Positions 47,935 to 57,695 of a stretch of 64,000 nt of DNA are shown piece by piece. The notes under the pieces were generated by a model. That model worked only from the letters and a program-made list of their open reading frames with translations, was not told the origin of the DNA and did no database searches. The number at the start of each line of letters is the position of its first letter. Positions within the stretch are counted from its first letter, which is position 1. Location: contig JAHDYR010000069.1 of NCBI GenBank assembly GCA_019828565.1, positions 186,001 to 250,000 on the forward strand, in the 5' to 3' direction. The stretch comes from Carpediemonas membranifera. Its lineage: Eukaryota > Fornicata. The position numbers were made by a program, and so were the translations under genes.

Positions 47935-49764
47935 ATGGATACTCAACGATCTAAGCTAGAGCACGCCGTGGCGCACGCCACTCATTTAACGAAACACCTA
48001 CCCGGAGACATCCCCGCGCTCCTCCAAAACGCCTGCAAGGTCGAATCTCATGAATGGGGCTTCGTTATGGAGCTTGTGAGCACCGCCATCGAGCGCATAT
48101 CCAATCTCAAGGTTCACAGCGGCCATGGCGGTGCAGACCTACTCGTAGAGGCGCATATGTCCCTTATCAGGGCCCACAACCTCCTGCAGGATGCTCTCGA
48201 CATCGAGGTCGAAGTAACCGACACAAGCGACACTGATAAGGTCGACCTTGACGCTGAGATGACTGTAGCAGACCTAGCCGATGACCTGGACAACATAACC
48301 CTGTCTGATCCGTACGCTTCCCGTCTCATCGCCAAGGCTTGCGCCATTATCACTGAAGGGCCGGAGCTGAGCATGAATATCCACCTTGAAGACGGCGAGG
48401 AGCTTCCCGAGAGACTCCACACGCTGCTCCAGGGCACTGTCTGGGCGACCCTGATGCAAGCCGGGGCTGACCCAGACCTCGAGGACAAGGAGGACGAGGA
48501 AGCCGACGACGAGACGTTTTTCAAGAACTACGAGAACGAGGACGACGAGATCACTGGGAAAGACGCCAAGTGCATGTGGTTCCTGTGCCGGAAGTTCTGG
48601 TTCTCCCACCACGTGGCCGAGAACGACGGTGAAACGAAGTTTGAACGCACCGCAATCAACCTGGCCAGCGCGGACGTGTGGCAGATCCCCCACGTCTACT
48701 ACAGGCACTACGCGGGCCGCCTCTTCACTCGCGGTGAGAATACGGACAACGAGACCGGCGTCATGAGTGACGCTCCAGTGATCCCGGCATACAGCCGCGT
48801 ACGCGTCCCCCCGGTCCTCCGCCTATTCTCCGCAGGCAACGTCGCCATTGTCACCACTCCCATGGGCATGTTCGGCTGGGGCAAGAACTTCCCGCGATGC
48901 CTCGGCTTGGGCGATATCAATCGAGAGCCACCCACACGGATCACATTCCCTGACGCGCCCATGGTCGCCGAGTACGAACGATCCCTCCCCTGCTGGCGCA
49001 AAAACGAGCTTGTTCTCGACATCTTCAGCGGCTATGGCGAGACAATGATTGTCACTGCAGCAGGCATCGTAGCTGCCGGAGACAACCAGCTCTGCCGACT
49101 CGGCGTCGACTCTGACGAAGAGGCACTACTCTTCTTCACCCCCGTCCCTGTCCCCCGGAAATTCAGACCGTACGCAGCTTTCTTTGGCGATTATCACTCT
49201 GCCTTGCAGATGAACAAGCGTCTGCTAGTAGTGGGCCGGAACGGCCACGGTCGGCTGGGTCTGGGGCATACTGAACATGTTCGGGTGTTTACTGAAGTCC
49301 CGTTTGACGTGGACAACGTGTGGTGGTTAGTCAATGCAACTGTGTTCGTCAGCGGTAGTAAGCTTATATACGCGGGCAGGGTGACAGACGTGAGCCAGAA
49401 GTACCTCCCCAACGTCCGCTCTGGTGACCTTTGCCTCAGCCCGACGCCGCTCAGGCTCTCGGCACCGGTCAAGGCGGCAGCGCTTAACAAGCTCATGTGG
49501 TGCTTCGTCAAGGCAGACGGCACCGGGTGCTTCGGGGTCGGCCCAAGCGGGGATGAGTGGGAGCTGGATATGGAGATCATATCGGTCAAGACGCTCGGCT
49601 GGTGCTTCTGGTTCGAGACTTCTGAAGGCTGGTACGGGCTTGGCAATAACAGTTTCCAGATGATTGGTGTTGACGGTCCAGACGATATTATCAGTCCGGT
49701 GATGATTGAATGGGAGACAAAGGAGTTCGGAGATGCCGAACCCGTACAGATCTCGGCATGTTGA
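47935..49764 (+). CDS. RCC1-like repeat protein
   Basis: A 609-residue protein from ATG 47935. The N-terminal ~230 residues are helical and acidic (EDKEDEEADDE near 185) with no known match. The rest forms degenerate RCC1-type propeller blades: MFGWGKNFPRCLGLGD, IVAAGDNQLCRLG and LLVVGRNGHGRLGLG. The repeats fit a scaffold or small-GTPase exchange-factor fold, but residues of the Ran-exchange surface cannot be judged. RPA1 ends 222 bp upstream on the same strand, so the two might be coexpressed. Confidence 0.8.
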   Translation: MDTQRSKLEHAVAHATHLTKHLPGDIPALLQNACKVESHEWGFVMELVSTAIERISNLKVHSGHGGADLLVEAHMSLIRAHNLLQDALDIEVEVTDTSDTDKVDLDAEMTVADLADDLDNITLSDPYASRLIAKACAIITEGPELSMNIHLEDGEELPERLHTLLQGTVWATLMQAGADPDLEDKEDEEADDETFFKNYENEDDEITGKDAKCMWFLCRKFWFSHHVAENDGETKFERTAINLASADVWQIPHVYYRHYAGRLFTRGENTDNETGVMSDAPVIPAYSRVRVPPVLRLFSAGNVAIVTTPMGMFGWGKNFPRCLGLGDINREPPTRITFPDAPMVAEYERSLPCWRKNELVLDIFSGYGETMIVTAAGIVAAGDNQLCRLGVDSDEEALLFFTPVPVPRKFRPYAAFFGDYHSALQMNKRLLVVGRNGHGRLGLGHTEHVRVFTEVPFDVDNVWWLVNATVFVSGSKLIYAGRVTDVSQKYLPNVRSGDLCLSPTPLRLSAPVKAAALNKLMWCFVKADGTGCFGVGPSGDEWELDMEIISVKTLGWCFWFETSEGWYGLGNNSFQMIGVDGPDDIISPVMIEWETKEFGDAEPVQISAC

Positions 49765-50071
49765 GGTGGAGAGGGTTAGTTGGGTGTTGATAAAGTTTGA
49801 TTTTTATAATGGGGGTTTGGCGCATTGCAGGGAGGTCCCTCAATTCAGCAGCTTCTGCGACGCGAGTCCTCTCCATGGAGGCCGATAAAGGTGTCAGCCT
49901 TGTTTGCAGGACAGCACAGCTCCTGCTCGCATATGACACCAGGACCCACCATGAACGAGACCGGCCAGTGTAGTCGGCTAACTCTGTCCATCTGCACGAG
50001 TCGACTCGAGCAGTTATCGGTGAAATGTGCATCAAGTAAAGGTGTGGTTTGAGTGTTGTCTATTTCTTTTA
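49765..50071. other. Intergenic region after the RCC1-like gene
   Basis: About 300 bp without a supported gene. A TTTTTATAATG stretch at ~49799-49809 lies just past the stop codon. Confidence 0.4.
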
Positions 50072-50454
50072 CTACTCAGTCCCGGCGTCTATGTTGACTT
50101 GGGCGTTCACCCGGGGCTTCAGGGCCGCTGCACGCTCAACCATTTCAGGCACACCATCTGACACCGTCGACACCATGAACCACTGGCCGGTGGAGTCGTA
50201 GAATGAGTCAGCGCAGGAACGGCCTCTCGCGAATCGGATCGCAAGGGCTTTCGCCTCAAATGACCTGTGTCGAGAGTGCGTTTATATGGGAACCTCTCGG
50301 GGAAGCGGAGCGGGACTGAGGCACTTGTCGTGCATGCGGTATCCAGGCAGCTGGCGACCACTGAGGAAGACGTTGAAGGAGCTGTCTGCGATGATTCGGT
50401 CGACCCAGAAGGGCAGCTCCATAAATCCATGCATCGCCTCTCGTTCGATCTCAT
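50072..50454 (-). CDS. Possible small two-exon gene, unknown
   Basis: A 29-nt GT...AG segment at 50265-50293 (donor GTTCCC, acceptor TCGACACAG) has the exact size and acceptor type of the proven introns. Joined to it, the downstream segment reads SFEAKALAIRFARGR, CADSFYDSTGQWFMVSTV, then VNAQVNIDAGTE and TAG at 50072, which looks like coding sequence. The upstream exon is uncertain: the spliced frame from ATG 50454 (117 aa total) is Ser/Thr-rich, whereas another frame (MHGFMELPFWVDRIIAD) looks more protein-like but does not splice in phase. No family is recognised. Confidence 0.35.
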
Positions 50455-50609
50455 TCTGATGCCCGAGCCCCAGCGCTCGCCAGCGATCTCAATTCTTATC
50501 TCGTCTCGCGTCTTTTATATACATAAGCCATTGTAGTGACTATAAACGGCCAGCAGAGACTAGCCATTCCTCCGGGAGGATCTCGCACAGGAGAGTTTAT
50601 CTATATGCT

Positions 50610-52075
50610 CTAAAAATCGTCCGAGTCCTCGCCGCTCATCGGCGGGAGCTTGCTGTCCGCCCGCCCCCTATGCTTGCGGGACCCCATCGTAAAAGCCTTC
50701 TGCATCATCGCCACGCTCTCCTTTCGCCGCTGCAGGATGAGCTTCAACCCCTTCTGCCCGTTCGCGGCGTAGTGCGTCGTGTCGATGAGGTCGGACGGGA
50801 TGTTTTCGAGCACATCATTGAAGAACGAATGGAAGTCAAGGACGTCGCCGCTGTTGCGACGGAACTCCGCAATGAACCGGTTGTCCGTGATCCGGAAGAC
50901 CTGCACGCTGATCTGTAGGATCCCGTTCATCGTCGGCGCCGACACCCTCATCTTGAACGTTGGCTCGTGTATCTGGCAGTTCGCCTTCAGTCTTTGGAGC
51001 ACAGGCAGCAGCGCCTCGAGGATCTGGAGCGGTGCATAGTGCGATACGAAGCACGTGGCCCTGAATATCCCCAGGCCCTTCTCCTCCACGTCCCGGTTGA
51101 GCATCGGCGTGAGGTTAAGGGCCCCGCTGAGGCCAATGACGTCAAACGCCGTGATGTCGGGCGGGGCATGCACCTTCTCACCCTCTGCCTCCGTGTACGT
51201 CTTGCTCACCTGCTTCGGCTTGGTGGGCGAGGGGCAGCGGCTCTCGCTGTCGACCAGCATCCATGGGTGGGCCAGGATGTCGGGGATCGTGATCCGCTGG
51301 GCAACGTCGGGGTTGATCATCTTGGAAATGAGGTCTCTGGCGTCCTCGCTGAACCATGAGGGGCAGTTGTACCGTGCTTCTACGATGTTTCTGATGAGTG
51401 TCTGCTGCGAGGGGTCTTCAAACGGCATGAACCCCGCGAGCATGACGTACAGAATCACTCCGACAGACCATATGTCCGCACGCTTGCCGTCGTACGGCTG
51501 GGAGCGAAGGATCTCGGGGGCGATGTAGTTTGGGGTACCGCAGACCGTCTTAAGCATACGGGCGGCGTCCTCGGAGGCAAGACCAAAGTCGGAGATCTTC
51601 AGGTCGCCGTCTGCGTTGAGTAGCAGGTTCTCAGGCTTGAGGTCGCGGTGGGCGATGCCCTTCTTGTGCATGTAGTCGAGCCCACTGACGAGCTGATGGA
51701 GGAACATGCGGCCGGTGCTCTCCGAGAACTTGCCGCTGGTAGCAAGGCGCTCGAACAGCTCTCCACCAGTGATTAGCTCCATGACTAGGAAGATTTTGGT
51801 CTTGGACGTGAGTACGTCGTGAAGACGGACGATGGAATCGTGATTCAGCGCTTTGAGAACACGGATCTCCTTCTTGATCTGTGCAGACATGTTAGCCCTC
51901 GATAGCCGTTGCCTGTCAAGGATTTTGATGGCAACCGCCTCCCCAGTCACGGTATTGACGCCGTATTTGACCCTGTGTTAGCGAACAAGCGCAAGACACA
52001 CTTCCCGAATGCGCCACTCCCAATTGTACGGCCCACTTCATATTTGTCGATTCGCTTGCGAATCTCCTGGCTCAT
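50610..52075 (-). CDS. CIPK/SnRK3-like protein kinase, one intron
   Basis: The exons are 52075-52002 and 51972-50610, giving 478 residues. Splicing joins GRTIGSGAFGK to VKYGVNTVTGEAVAIK, completing the ATP-binding loop. Catalytic motifs: HRDLKPEN (~133), SDFGLA (~152), APEIL (~175), and an SNF1-like LKTVCGTPNYIAPE activation loop. After the kinase comes a NAF-like segment TAFDVIGLSGALNLTPML (~299-316), which in CIPKs binds calcium-sensor (CBL) proteins, then an FVSHYAPLQ to SSGDVLDFHSFF-type regulatory tail ending ~445. This domain order defines CBL-interacting kinases, best known in plants but reported in some protists. Confidence 0.92.
51973..52001 (-). other. 29-nt spliceosomal intron in CIPK-like gene
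   Basis: Donor GTGTGT and acceptor CGCTAACACAG, phase 2. It contains the clearest fused branch point/3' splice site (CTAACACAG) in the window. Removal completes the kinase glycine loop. Confidence 0.95.
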
Positions 52076-52317
52076 TGAGCGACTGCGAGGAGATTGGTTG
52101 TTCTGCTCCTGCCGATACATGATTTACGACGACCAATATAACTCGAAGAATAGTCGATTCAGACGTCACCAAGACTGTTAATGAGCACATTACACGCTCA
52201 GGGTGGGATGTGACTGACATCCGAGAAAACCATGCCAGTTCAAAGCATGGTTGGGGCTTTATCAGCCATTCATCAGCACTCCCTCTATTTATCCACCTAT
52301 CGCTCACATATCATACC

Positions 52318-53166
52318 CTACAGCACATCATCCGCCTCCGCCTGGACGAACAGCTTCCTACTAAGCTGGAAGCACTCAGCATCCACGACCTTGAGGATAT
52401 GCATGTCCCTGGCCTGCTCGAGCAGCTCGGGGTCCTTCGTCTGGAAGGCCATCAGCAGCTTATCGATGACCTGGCCCTCGTCGTTGCCAATATACTGGGC
52501 ATGCTCGGCGACCACGGAGTTGGCTGAGTCGAGGTCGCCCCGCTTGAGGTGGATGAGGACGAGGGCAAGGACGGACTTGGAGATGTTGTGGTTCTGTCTG
52601 ATTTGGCCGTAGACCTCGATGGCCTCGTTGAACGTCTCGATCGCCTGGTCGTACTCGCCGTGCTTCATGAAGAGCAGCGCCGCCTTCTTGAGGAACTGGA
52701 TGCCGGACTTCAGCCTGTCCTCGACCTTCATGATCTCGAAGGCGTCGAGGAGGATGCCCGTGGCGGCGTCGAGGTTGGACGGGGCGATATGCTCGGCCAC
52801 ACGGGAATAAACGTCCGCGGCGGCATCGTGGCGGCCGTCAGACCTGTAGCAGTCGACAGCACGCTCGCCCATGGACTTCAGCTGGGGCACCATGGTGGCA
52901 ATGGCGTCGGGGGTGGCACGGACCTTGGCCTCAATGGCGTTCGACACCGCTGAGCCGGCCATGAAGAGCTGGTCTTCGCCCTCGTAGCAGTCAGCAAGCA
53001 TGGAGTAGCACACAGCGAGAGATGCGAAGTCCTTCGCGCGTTTGAACTCGATTTCAGCCTTTTTGAGGTCCTGGATGGCACCTGGATAGTCCCGCTTGCC
53101 TAGGATTGGGAGACCCTTCTTCATTTTCTTCTGGGCAGATTTTAAGAGCTTATCAGCGTTGGCCAT
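52318..53166 (-). CDS. Soluble NSF attachment protein (alpha/gamma-SNAP)
   Basis: A 282-residue all-helical TPR protein from ATG 53166 (MANADKLLKSAQKKMKKGL). SNAPs bind assembled SNARE bundles and recruit the ATPase NSF for disassembly after membrane fusion. Paired-helix repeats occur throughout (LADCYEGEDQLFMAGSAV, KKAALLFMKHGEYDQAIET and LDSANSVVAEHAQYIGNDEG). The C terminus is acidic and ends AEADDVL, as needed for NSF stimulation. Length matches the family (~290). Alpha and gamma forms cannot be separated with certainty; wording of the first repeats leans to gamma. Confidence 0.85.
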   Translation of the reverse strand: MANADKLLKSAQKKMKKGLPILGKRDYPGAIQDLKKAEIEFKRAKDFASLAVCYSMLADCYEGEDQLFMAGSAVSNAIEAKVRATPDAIATMVPQLKSMGERAVDCYRSDGRHDAAADVYSRVAEHIAPSNLDAATGILLDAFEIMKVEDRLKSGIQFLKKAALLFMKHGEYDQAIETFNEAIEVYGQIRQNHNISKSVLALVLIHLKRGDLDSANSVVAEHAQYIGNDEGQVIDKLLMAFQTKDPELLEQARDMHILKVVDAECFQLSRKLFVQAEADDVL

Positions 53167-53562
53167 TGAGTTATGAGAATGTGCTGCGCAGGATTAGAAT
53201 TGTTGAGTCTAAACCTCATGTCCGCTACCCTTCTGGTGTACGACAGGTGGGCCGTCAGACTGAACCTGTTCAGTCCTCTGGAGTTCATCCCGGGGGGTCG
53301 ACAGCCTAAGTCACCTTTACATGAATCCTCCACATAAACCCTCTAAATACCACAGAGAGCGTACTGTTAAAATGCACCGTATCATGCTGAAGTCTGCTAT
53401 AGATGATTGAGAGTTACTTTACTGCTTGCACTGTGCACTCTATGATACTTCACATGCCCACACTCAGCTCCGCTTGTATCCCGCTGCAACCCCTCCCCCA
53501 CAGACATCATCACCGATCGCTCTCACCAGTTCCCTAGTATGCTCCATTTACAGCCCCAACGG
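53167..53562. other. Intergenic region, SNAP to CFAP52
   Basis: About 400 bp with no supported gene. Contains an ACAGAGAG string (53353-53360) that is not followed by other U6 snRNA features, so I do not call an snRNA. Confidence 0.4.
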
Positions 53563-55419
53563 CTACTCCTCCGGGAAGTAGTTCCACACGCATATCTCGC
53601 CGTCCTGCCCCACGGAGACCAACTGTCTGCCGTCTGCCGTCCATCTTACATCGTTACACTTCGTAACATGGGCACTAAACGCGCCATCAATAAACGCCCG
53701 GCGCTTCAAGTCATAGAAGAAGATAGCAGGGCCATCGGTGGCCAAGGCAAGCACAGACCCAGCGCCATCAGTTGCAGCAGCGGCCACAGGCGTGTTCTGC
53801 AGTGGAATCTGGAACACATCAGTGGGCTCGGGCAGGTCGAAGTCTTGAATCACCACACGGCCCGCAGCAGTGCATGTTACGAGCTCCCTCTCACCGCTAG
53901 GAAGCTGCAGCAGGGTGTTCGTGTGCTGTGAGACCGAGGGGAAGTGCTTAATCCGCTTGTTGGCACGGACATCGATGACGACAACACCGGTACCAGAAGC
54001 CGTGTGGAGGATATGCGGGACAACCACGTCACACGCGAGACCGGTGACCGGCCCCTGGTGTACCGCGTGTTGTGTCGTAAACTGCAGTGTGCGAAGTGTC
54101 CATAGTCTGACAACGCTGTCGGCACCGCCAGTAGCCACCATGAGGTCGTTGACAGCAATGCTCGTGATGCCGCCCCTGTGAGTGTTCGGCACATGCTGGA
54201 GCCGAGTGAGCGTCCGGCCATCGATGGCGTGGGTGAAGAGAGAGCCGTCAGCCCAGCCGCTATAGAGGACCCCGGCGTGGGCGAAGACGGCTGTTCCGGC
54301 GGCATCGACGAGTTTGATGCGTTGGAGGAGGGTGTAATCAACGAGCGACCACACGAAGATCTCGCCGGCCGAGGTGAGTGTGTAGACAGTCTCGCTGTCG
54401 TCACCAGCGCAGAGGGCAGTGACAGAAGCGGTCGAGTGGTTAGCTAAGACCGTGATTGTGCCAGATGTCAGCTCGACAGCAGACATCGTCCCGTCAGCAC
54501 CCGCAATAAGTAGCTTGTCTCCATGAAGGGCAGAGGAGTAGATGGAGGGGCCCTTGCACACCGGGTTGACTCGCCACGTCTGGTCAGAGCCGATCAGTCG
54601 GGTGACTTGACCGTCAATACCGACAGAGATGACATCATCCTCTGCCTCGCGTGCATACACACCTTGGACGGGAGATCCGACCGATTCATAAGCACGGAAT
54701 ACTCTTTCTCGGATGTTTGCGATCGCGACTTCTCCGGCATGGGTTCCGGCAAGTAAAAAAGTGCCGGAAGGATCGACCACGCCGCACGTGTAAGTACGGA
54801 CCAGACCCGTGCTGGGCATGGCCATGGCCTCTGTCTGCAGTGTGTAGGCGAGGGCACCTCTGTCGTAAGTCATCGTGTGCGCGCATAAAGTGCGATTTTG
54901 AGCAGACACGAGGTAGTATGTGGGTCTACGACGGCGGGAGACGGGGGCCCATGCGACAAAGGAGTGGGCACCGGGCACGGTATCGACATGTCTTCCGGTC
55001 TCCAGTGACCAGACCGAGAGCTTGGTCTGGGACCCGCATGTGGCAATAAACTCTTCGTCGGAGGAGAACTGGGCGTCGGAGACACCGTCGGGGTGGCATT
55101 CGATCTTGAAGAGGATCTCGCGTGTGTCTGTTTCCCAGACAATAACGTAGCAGCGGTTGTAATCGTCGGAAAGCTGGCCGGTGACGAAAAGCTGGCCGGA
55201 GGGGGAGGTTCTGATCACAGAGATGGGCGCAGTGTGGCCTGTGAGGAGGACCTGATCGTGGGCGTCGTTCAGTTGAGAGATGACGACCTTTTTGCCCACA
55301 GAATGGACGACCTCATCGGGTTTAGCAGGATTCACTGCCATCAGGCGCGTGTTGGTGCAGCCACTGAGCCCGATGATGTGCTCGAGCTCAATGGGAAGTA
55401 GATCCTTTTCCGTTGACAT
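53563..55419 (-). CDS. CFAP52: Cilia- and flagella-associated protein 52 (WDR16)
   Basis: A 618-residue double WD40 propeller from ATG 55419, the length of human CFAP52 (620). CFAP52 sits inside the lumen of the doublet B-tubule as a microtubule inner protein. The family's N-terminal sentence is clear: IELEHIIGLSGCTNTRL, HSVGKKVVISQL, LLTGHTAPISVIRTSPSG, IVWETDTREILFKIECH and FIATCGSQTKLSVWSLETG. About 14 blades follow, ending VRWTADGRQLVSVGQDGEICVWNY. Its presence indicates motile flagella. A GTTAAAGTGCACTTTG palindrome-like element lies ~45 bp upstream. Confidence 0.9.
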   Translation of the reverse strand: MSTEKDLLPIELEHIIGLSGCTNTRLMAVNPAKPDEVVHSVGKKVVISQLNDAHDQVLLTGHTAPISVIRTSPSGQLFVTGQLSDDYNRCYVIVWETDTREILFKIECHPDGVSDAQFSSDEEFIATCGSQTKLSVWSLETGRHVDTVPGAHSFVAWAPVSRRRRPTYYLVSAQNRTLCAHTMTYDRGALAYTLQTEAMAMPSTGLVRTYTCGVVDPSGTFLLAGTHAGEVAIANIRERVFRAYESVGSPVQGVYAREAEDDVISVGIDGQVTRLIGSDQTWRVNPVCKGPSIYSSALHGDKLLIAGADGTMSAVELTSGTITVLANHSTASVTALCAGDDSETVYTLTSAGEIFVWSLVDYTLLQRIKLVDAAGTAVFAHAGVLYSGWADGSLFTHAIDGRTLTRLQHVPNTHRGGITSIAVNDLMVATGGADSVVRLWTLRTLQFTTQHAVHQGPVTGLACDVVVPHILHTASGTGVVVIDVRANKRIKHFPSVSQHTNTLLQLPSGERELVTCTAAGRVVIQDFDLPEPTDVFQIPLQNTPVAAAATDGAGSVLALATDGPAIFFYDLKRRAFIDGAFSAHVTKCNDVRWTADGRQLVSVGQDGEICVWNYFPEE

Positions 55420-55656
55420 TTGCTCGTGTGAGTTTCGAGATTTCTGGATTTTGATGAAGGGTTAAAGTGCACTTTGTCGAACAGAGCAGTACTCAACCAG
55501 AGCATGCGGCGCTTAGACAGAAGCAGCGCTATTAGCTCATTTCTCAGCCTTGCCATCCGAACGAAAATGTTGAATGCGAGCCAGACCTACTCTCTCTCCA
55601 AGTCTCCAAGAAGGGTCTATTCTTTATACAGTCATACATGGCTACTACGGAGCTGC

Positions 55657-55968
55657 CTACCCCAGATAGTGGAAGCAAACACCGATCAGGACGACAGCAG
55701 CGAAGACAAACTCGAGGAACGGCTTCCGGGGGATGCCCTTGTCCATGTGTGCAGCGGATTGGAGTCTGAGGTTGATGAGAAGCGTAGCCATGCCTACAGA
55801 CGCAAAGACAGCGGCGAGGAAAGAGTAATACGGGTACTTGCCAACGAGGAAGACATATCCGAAGAGAATACAAAGATTCAGCATGCATGCGGCGATAAAA
55901 CAGTCAATACCCTTCAAATAGGCGCTAGTGTGCCCATAGTCTACGACAAGTTCCTTGATTATTCCCAT
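55657..55968 (-). CDS. DAD1: Oligosaccharyltransferase subunit DAD1/OST2
   Basis: A 103-residue protein from ATG 55968 with three membrane segments. It matches the DAD1 pattern: YLKGIDCFIAACM, LFGYVFLVGKYPYYSFLA, VGMATLLINLRLQ and the ending FLEFVFAAVVLIGVCFHYLG. In other eukaryotes DAD1 ends NFVG or similar and is ~113 residues, so this copy is slightly short at the N terminus. It is part of the ER complex that transfers glycans to Asn. Giardia is described as keeping only the catalytic STT3, so a DAD1 here would mean a fuller complex. Confidence 0.9.
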   Translation of the reverse strand: MGIIKELVVDYGHTSAYLKGIDCFIAACMLNLCILFGYVFLVGKYPYYSFLAAVFASVGMATLLINLRLQSAAHMDKGIPRKPFLEFVFAAVVLIGVCFHYLG

Positions 55969-56527
55969 AGCAGGCTTAAGTGACGAGACACGGCGGCGAC
56001 AAGACTAAACCTGCACCTCCTGAATGAGAGGAAGAGAAGGCCCGCTCAAGCACAACTACGCCATCACAGAGCCTTACAAGGCTGGTCCAGCTCATTTGTA
56101 CCGCTGTCTTGGCCATCCTCCTGACAGGCGGGCCGTCGTCTCGACATGATATGCTGCAAGGAGACCAGTGGAGCTGGAACAGTAGAACTGGTCATTATCA
56201 CTACACAACGACGAGCGCGACGAGGGACTGGGCCAGGTGGGTGGCTGAATTTCGCTCCAAGATGACCTTCGAGGGATTGGGCGGAAGCGAGGTTTCGCTG
56301 GGAAATGGTCGCAATTGAACGCATACGCGCTCCTAGACATCGCACACGGTCTTCCGCTCGTCGTTTACAGTTGATTCATTGACATTTGCTCACATTGATG
56401 TGGGCGGACAAGAGAAATTCGGCGCTGGCACTCGATCTAGGCCTCTCTAAGGCCTTGAAGAGCTTCTGATGCAGTAAATGAACACCGTTAGTGTATTGGC
56501 ACGAACAACAGGGCAATTTATCACGGA
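55969..56527. other. Intergenic region, DAD1 to LC8
   Basis: 559 bp. A 69-codon plus-strand frame (56109-56318; DQWSWNSRTGHYHYTTTS) has protein-like composition in its middle, but it lacks a family, a promoter element and a clear start. I leave it uncalled. Confidence 0.35.
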
Positions 56528-56797
56528 TTATCCAGACTTGAAGAGGAGGATGGCGGTCTGGCCAAGATAGAAGTAGATGAAGCGCTTGCTCTCGTGAGTG
56601 ACATAGGAACCGAAGTTCTTGCCACAGATGCAGTGCCAGGTGGGGTTGTACTTCTTATCGAACTCCTTCTTGATGTAGGCGGCGATGTCCTTCTCAATGT
56701 TGAACTTCTCCATGGCCTGGAGAGCGCAATCGATAGCATCCTGCTGCATGTCCTCAGACATATCAGAGTTCTTGATGGTAGCCTTTCTATCAGCCAT
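56528..56797 (-). CDS. DYNLL1: Dynein light chain LC8
   Basis: An 89-residue protein from ATG 56797, exactly the usual length. It is nearly identical to metazoan and algal LC8: [58 protein letters not shown] and [19 protein letters not shown]8 dimers bind short peptides of dynein intermediate chain and radial-spoke proteins and stabilise coiled coils. It serves both cytoplasmic and axonemal dynein. Confidence 0.99.
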   Translation of the reverse strand: MADRKATIKNSDMSEDMQQDAIDCALQAMEKFNIEKDIAAYIKKEFDKKYNPTWHCICGKNFGSYVTHESKRFIYFYLGQTAILLFKSG

Positions 56798-57695
56798 TTT
56801 CAGCCTCTTTCGGGTCTAAGCAAATTTGTGATGACTCGAAGCTGAAGTCAGAAATTCTCGTTAACGCGCGCGCAAAAATCTCACGGCGAATTGGGCAAAA
56901 AGTGCCTGTATGAGGCTGCCCAGGATGCTCTGTCAGCTTATATTAAATCACCTCATCATCCCATGTTCATTTGTGTCCAGATACATTTGCAATGATCTGT
57001 GAGAAATCATCAATAAGTCGACCCAGCGGATGAGATTAAGATGCAGAGAGTCGTTACAAAGAGTCAATGTTTAAAGCACTCACCCGCAAACCAGTTGCTG
57101 CAAATAACATGGTCGCAAGCAACGTGAGTCCTCAGGTTCGGGTTGTCAACCAAATTGCGGGCGGGTTAGCGTTGGAGTAGCAGTTGCAGAGTTGTAGTGA
57201 AATGCATTATCATATCAGTCAGGGAGCATTTGGCCTCACGTCACTCAGTCTGGGACTCAAGACTCGAACTCGCCGAGGACTTCGGGGATGAGGGAGGCAG
57301 AGGCGCTGACGCATCGGTTCTTGAGCAATAGCTCGGGTTCGACGCGGCTCCATCGGTGTGGAAAAGCACGGGCTAATGCAGAGTATGGGACACGGAAAGA
57401 ATGCAATGGTACACACGGTCTTGACGCCCATATTCAACTAATCTTGCCTAGATATGCAAAAAGATGCAAATTCATGGAGATAGGTTCACGGAACAAGACA
57501 ATCAGCTCATGGCATGCTCTCTGCAAGAAAAAATTATCACGCCTCTCTCTGACAACCCCGGACGAAATTTAACAACTTCTCGACACAGGATTCACGGAAT
57601 AGGAGGCAATTGAGCGCGTGTTGACCACATCGCAGTGGTCAATTGAAGTCAACGTGCTGTCGCGGGCTGCGTGAAAAAAGCTAGAGCTTGAACTG
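56798..57695. other. Intergenic region, LC8 to nucleoside phosphorylase
   Basis: About 900 bp, the longest unassigned gap. It has AT-rich patches and one 37-codon frame (57067-57180, starting MFKALTRKPVAANN) that I cannot support as a gene. No tRNA fold was found around GGTTCG strings at ~57134 and ~57334. Confidence 0.4.

Noticed and set aside
53353-53360. ACAGAGAG as part of a U6 snRNA
   Set aside because: No AGCATGG-type U2-pairing region or 3' stem-loop follows.
56109-56318. 69-codon plus-strand frame between DAD1 and LC8
   Set aside because: Locally protein-like but without a family, a good start or a splice partner.
57067-57180. 37-codon frame (MFKALTRKPVAANN...) that resembles an organelle presequence
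   Set aside because: Too short to distinguish from chance; no promoter element or homology.
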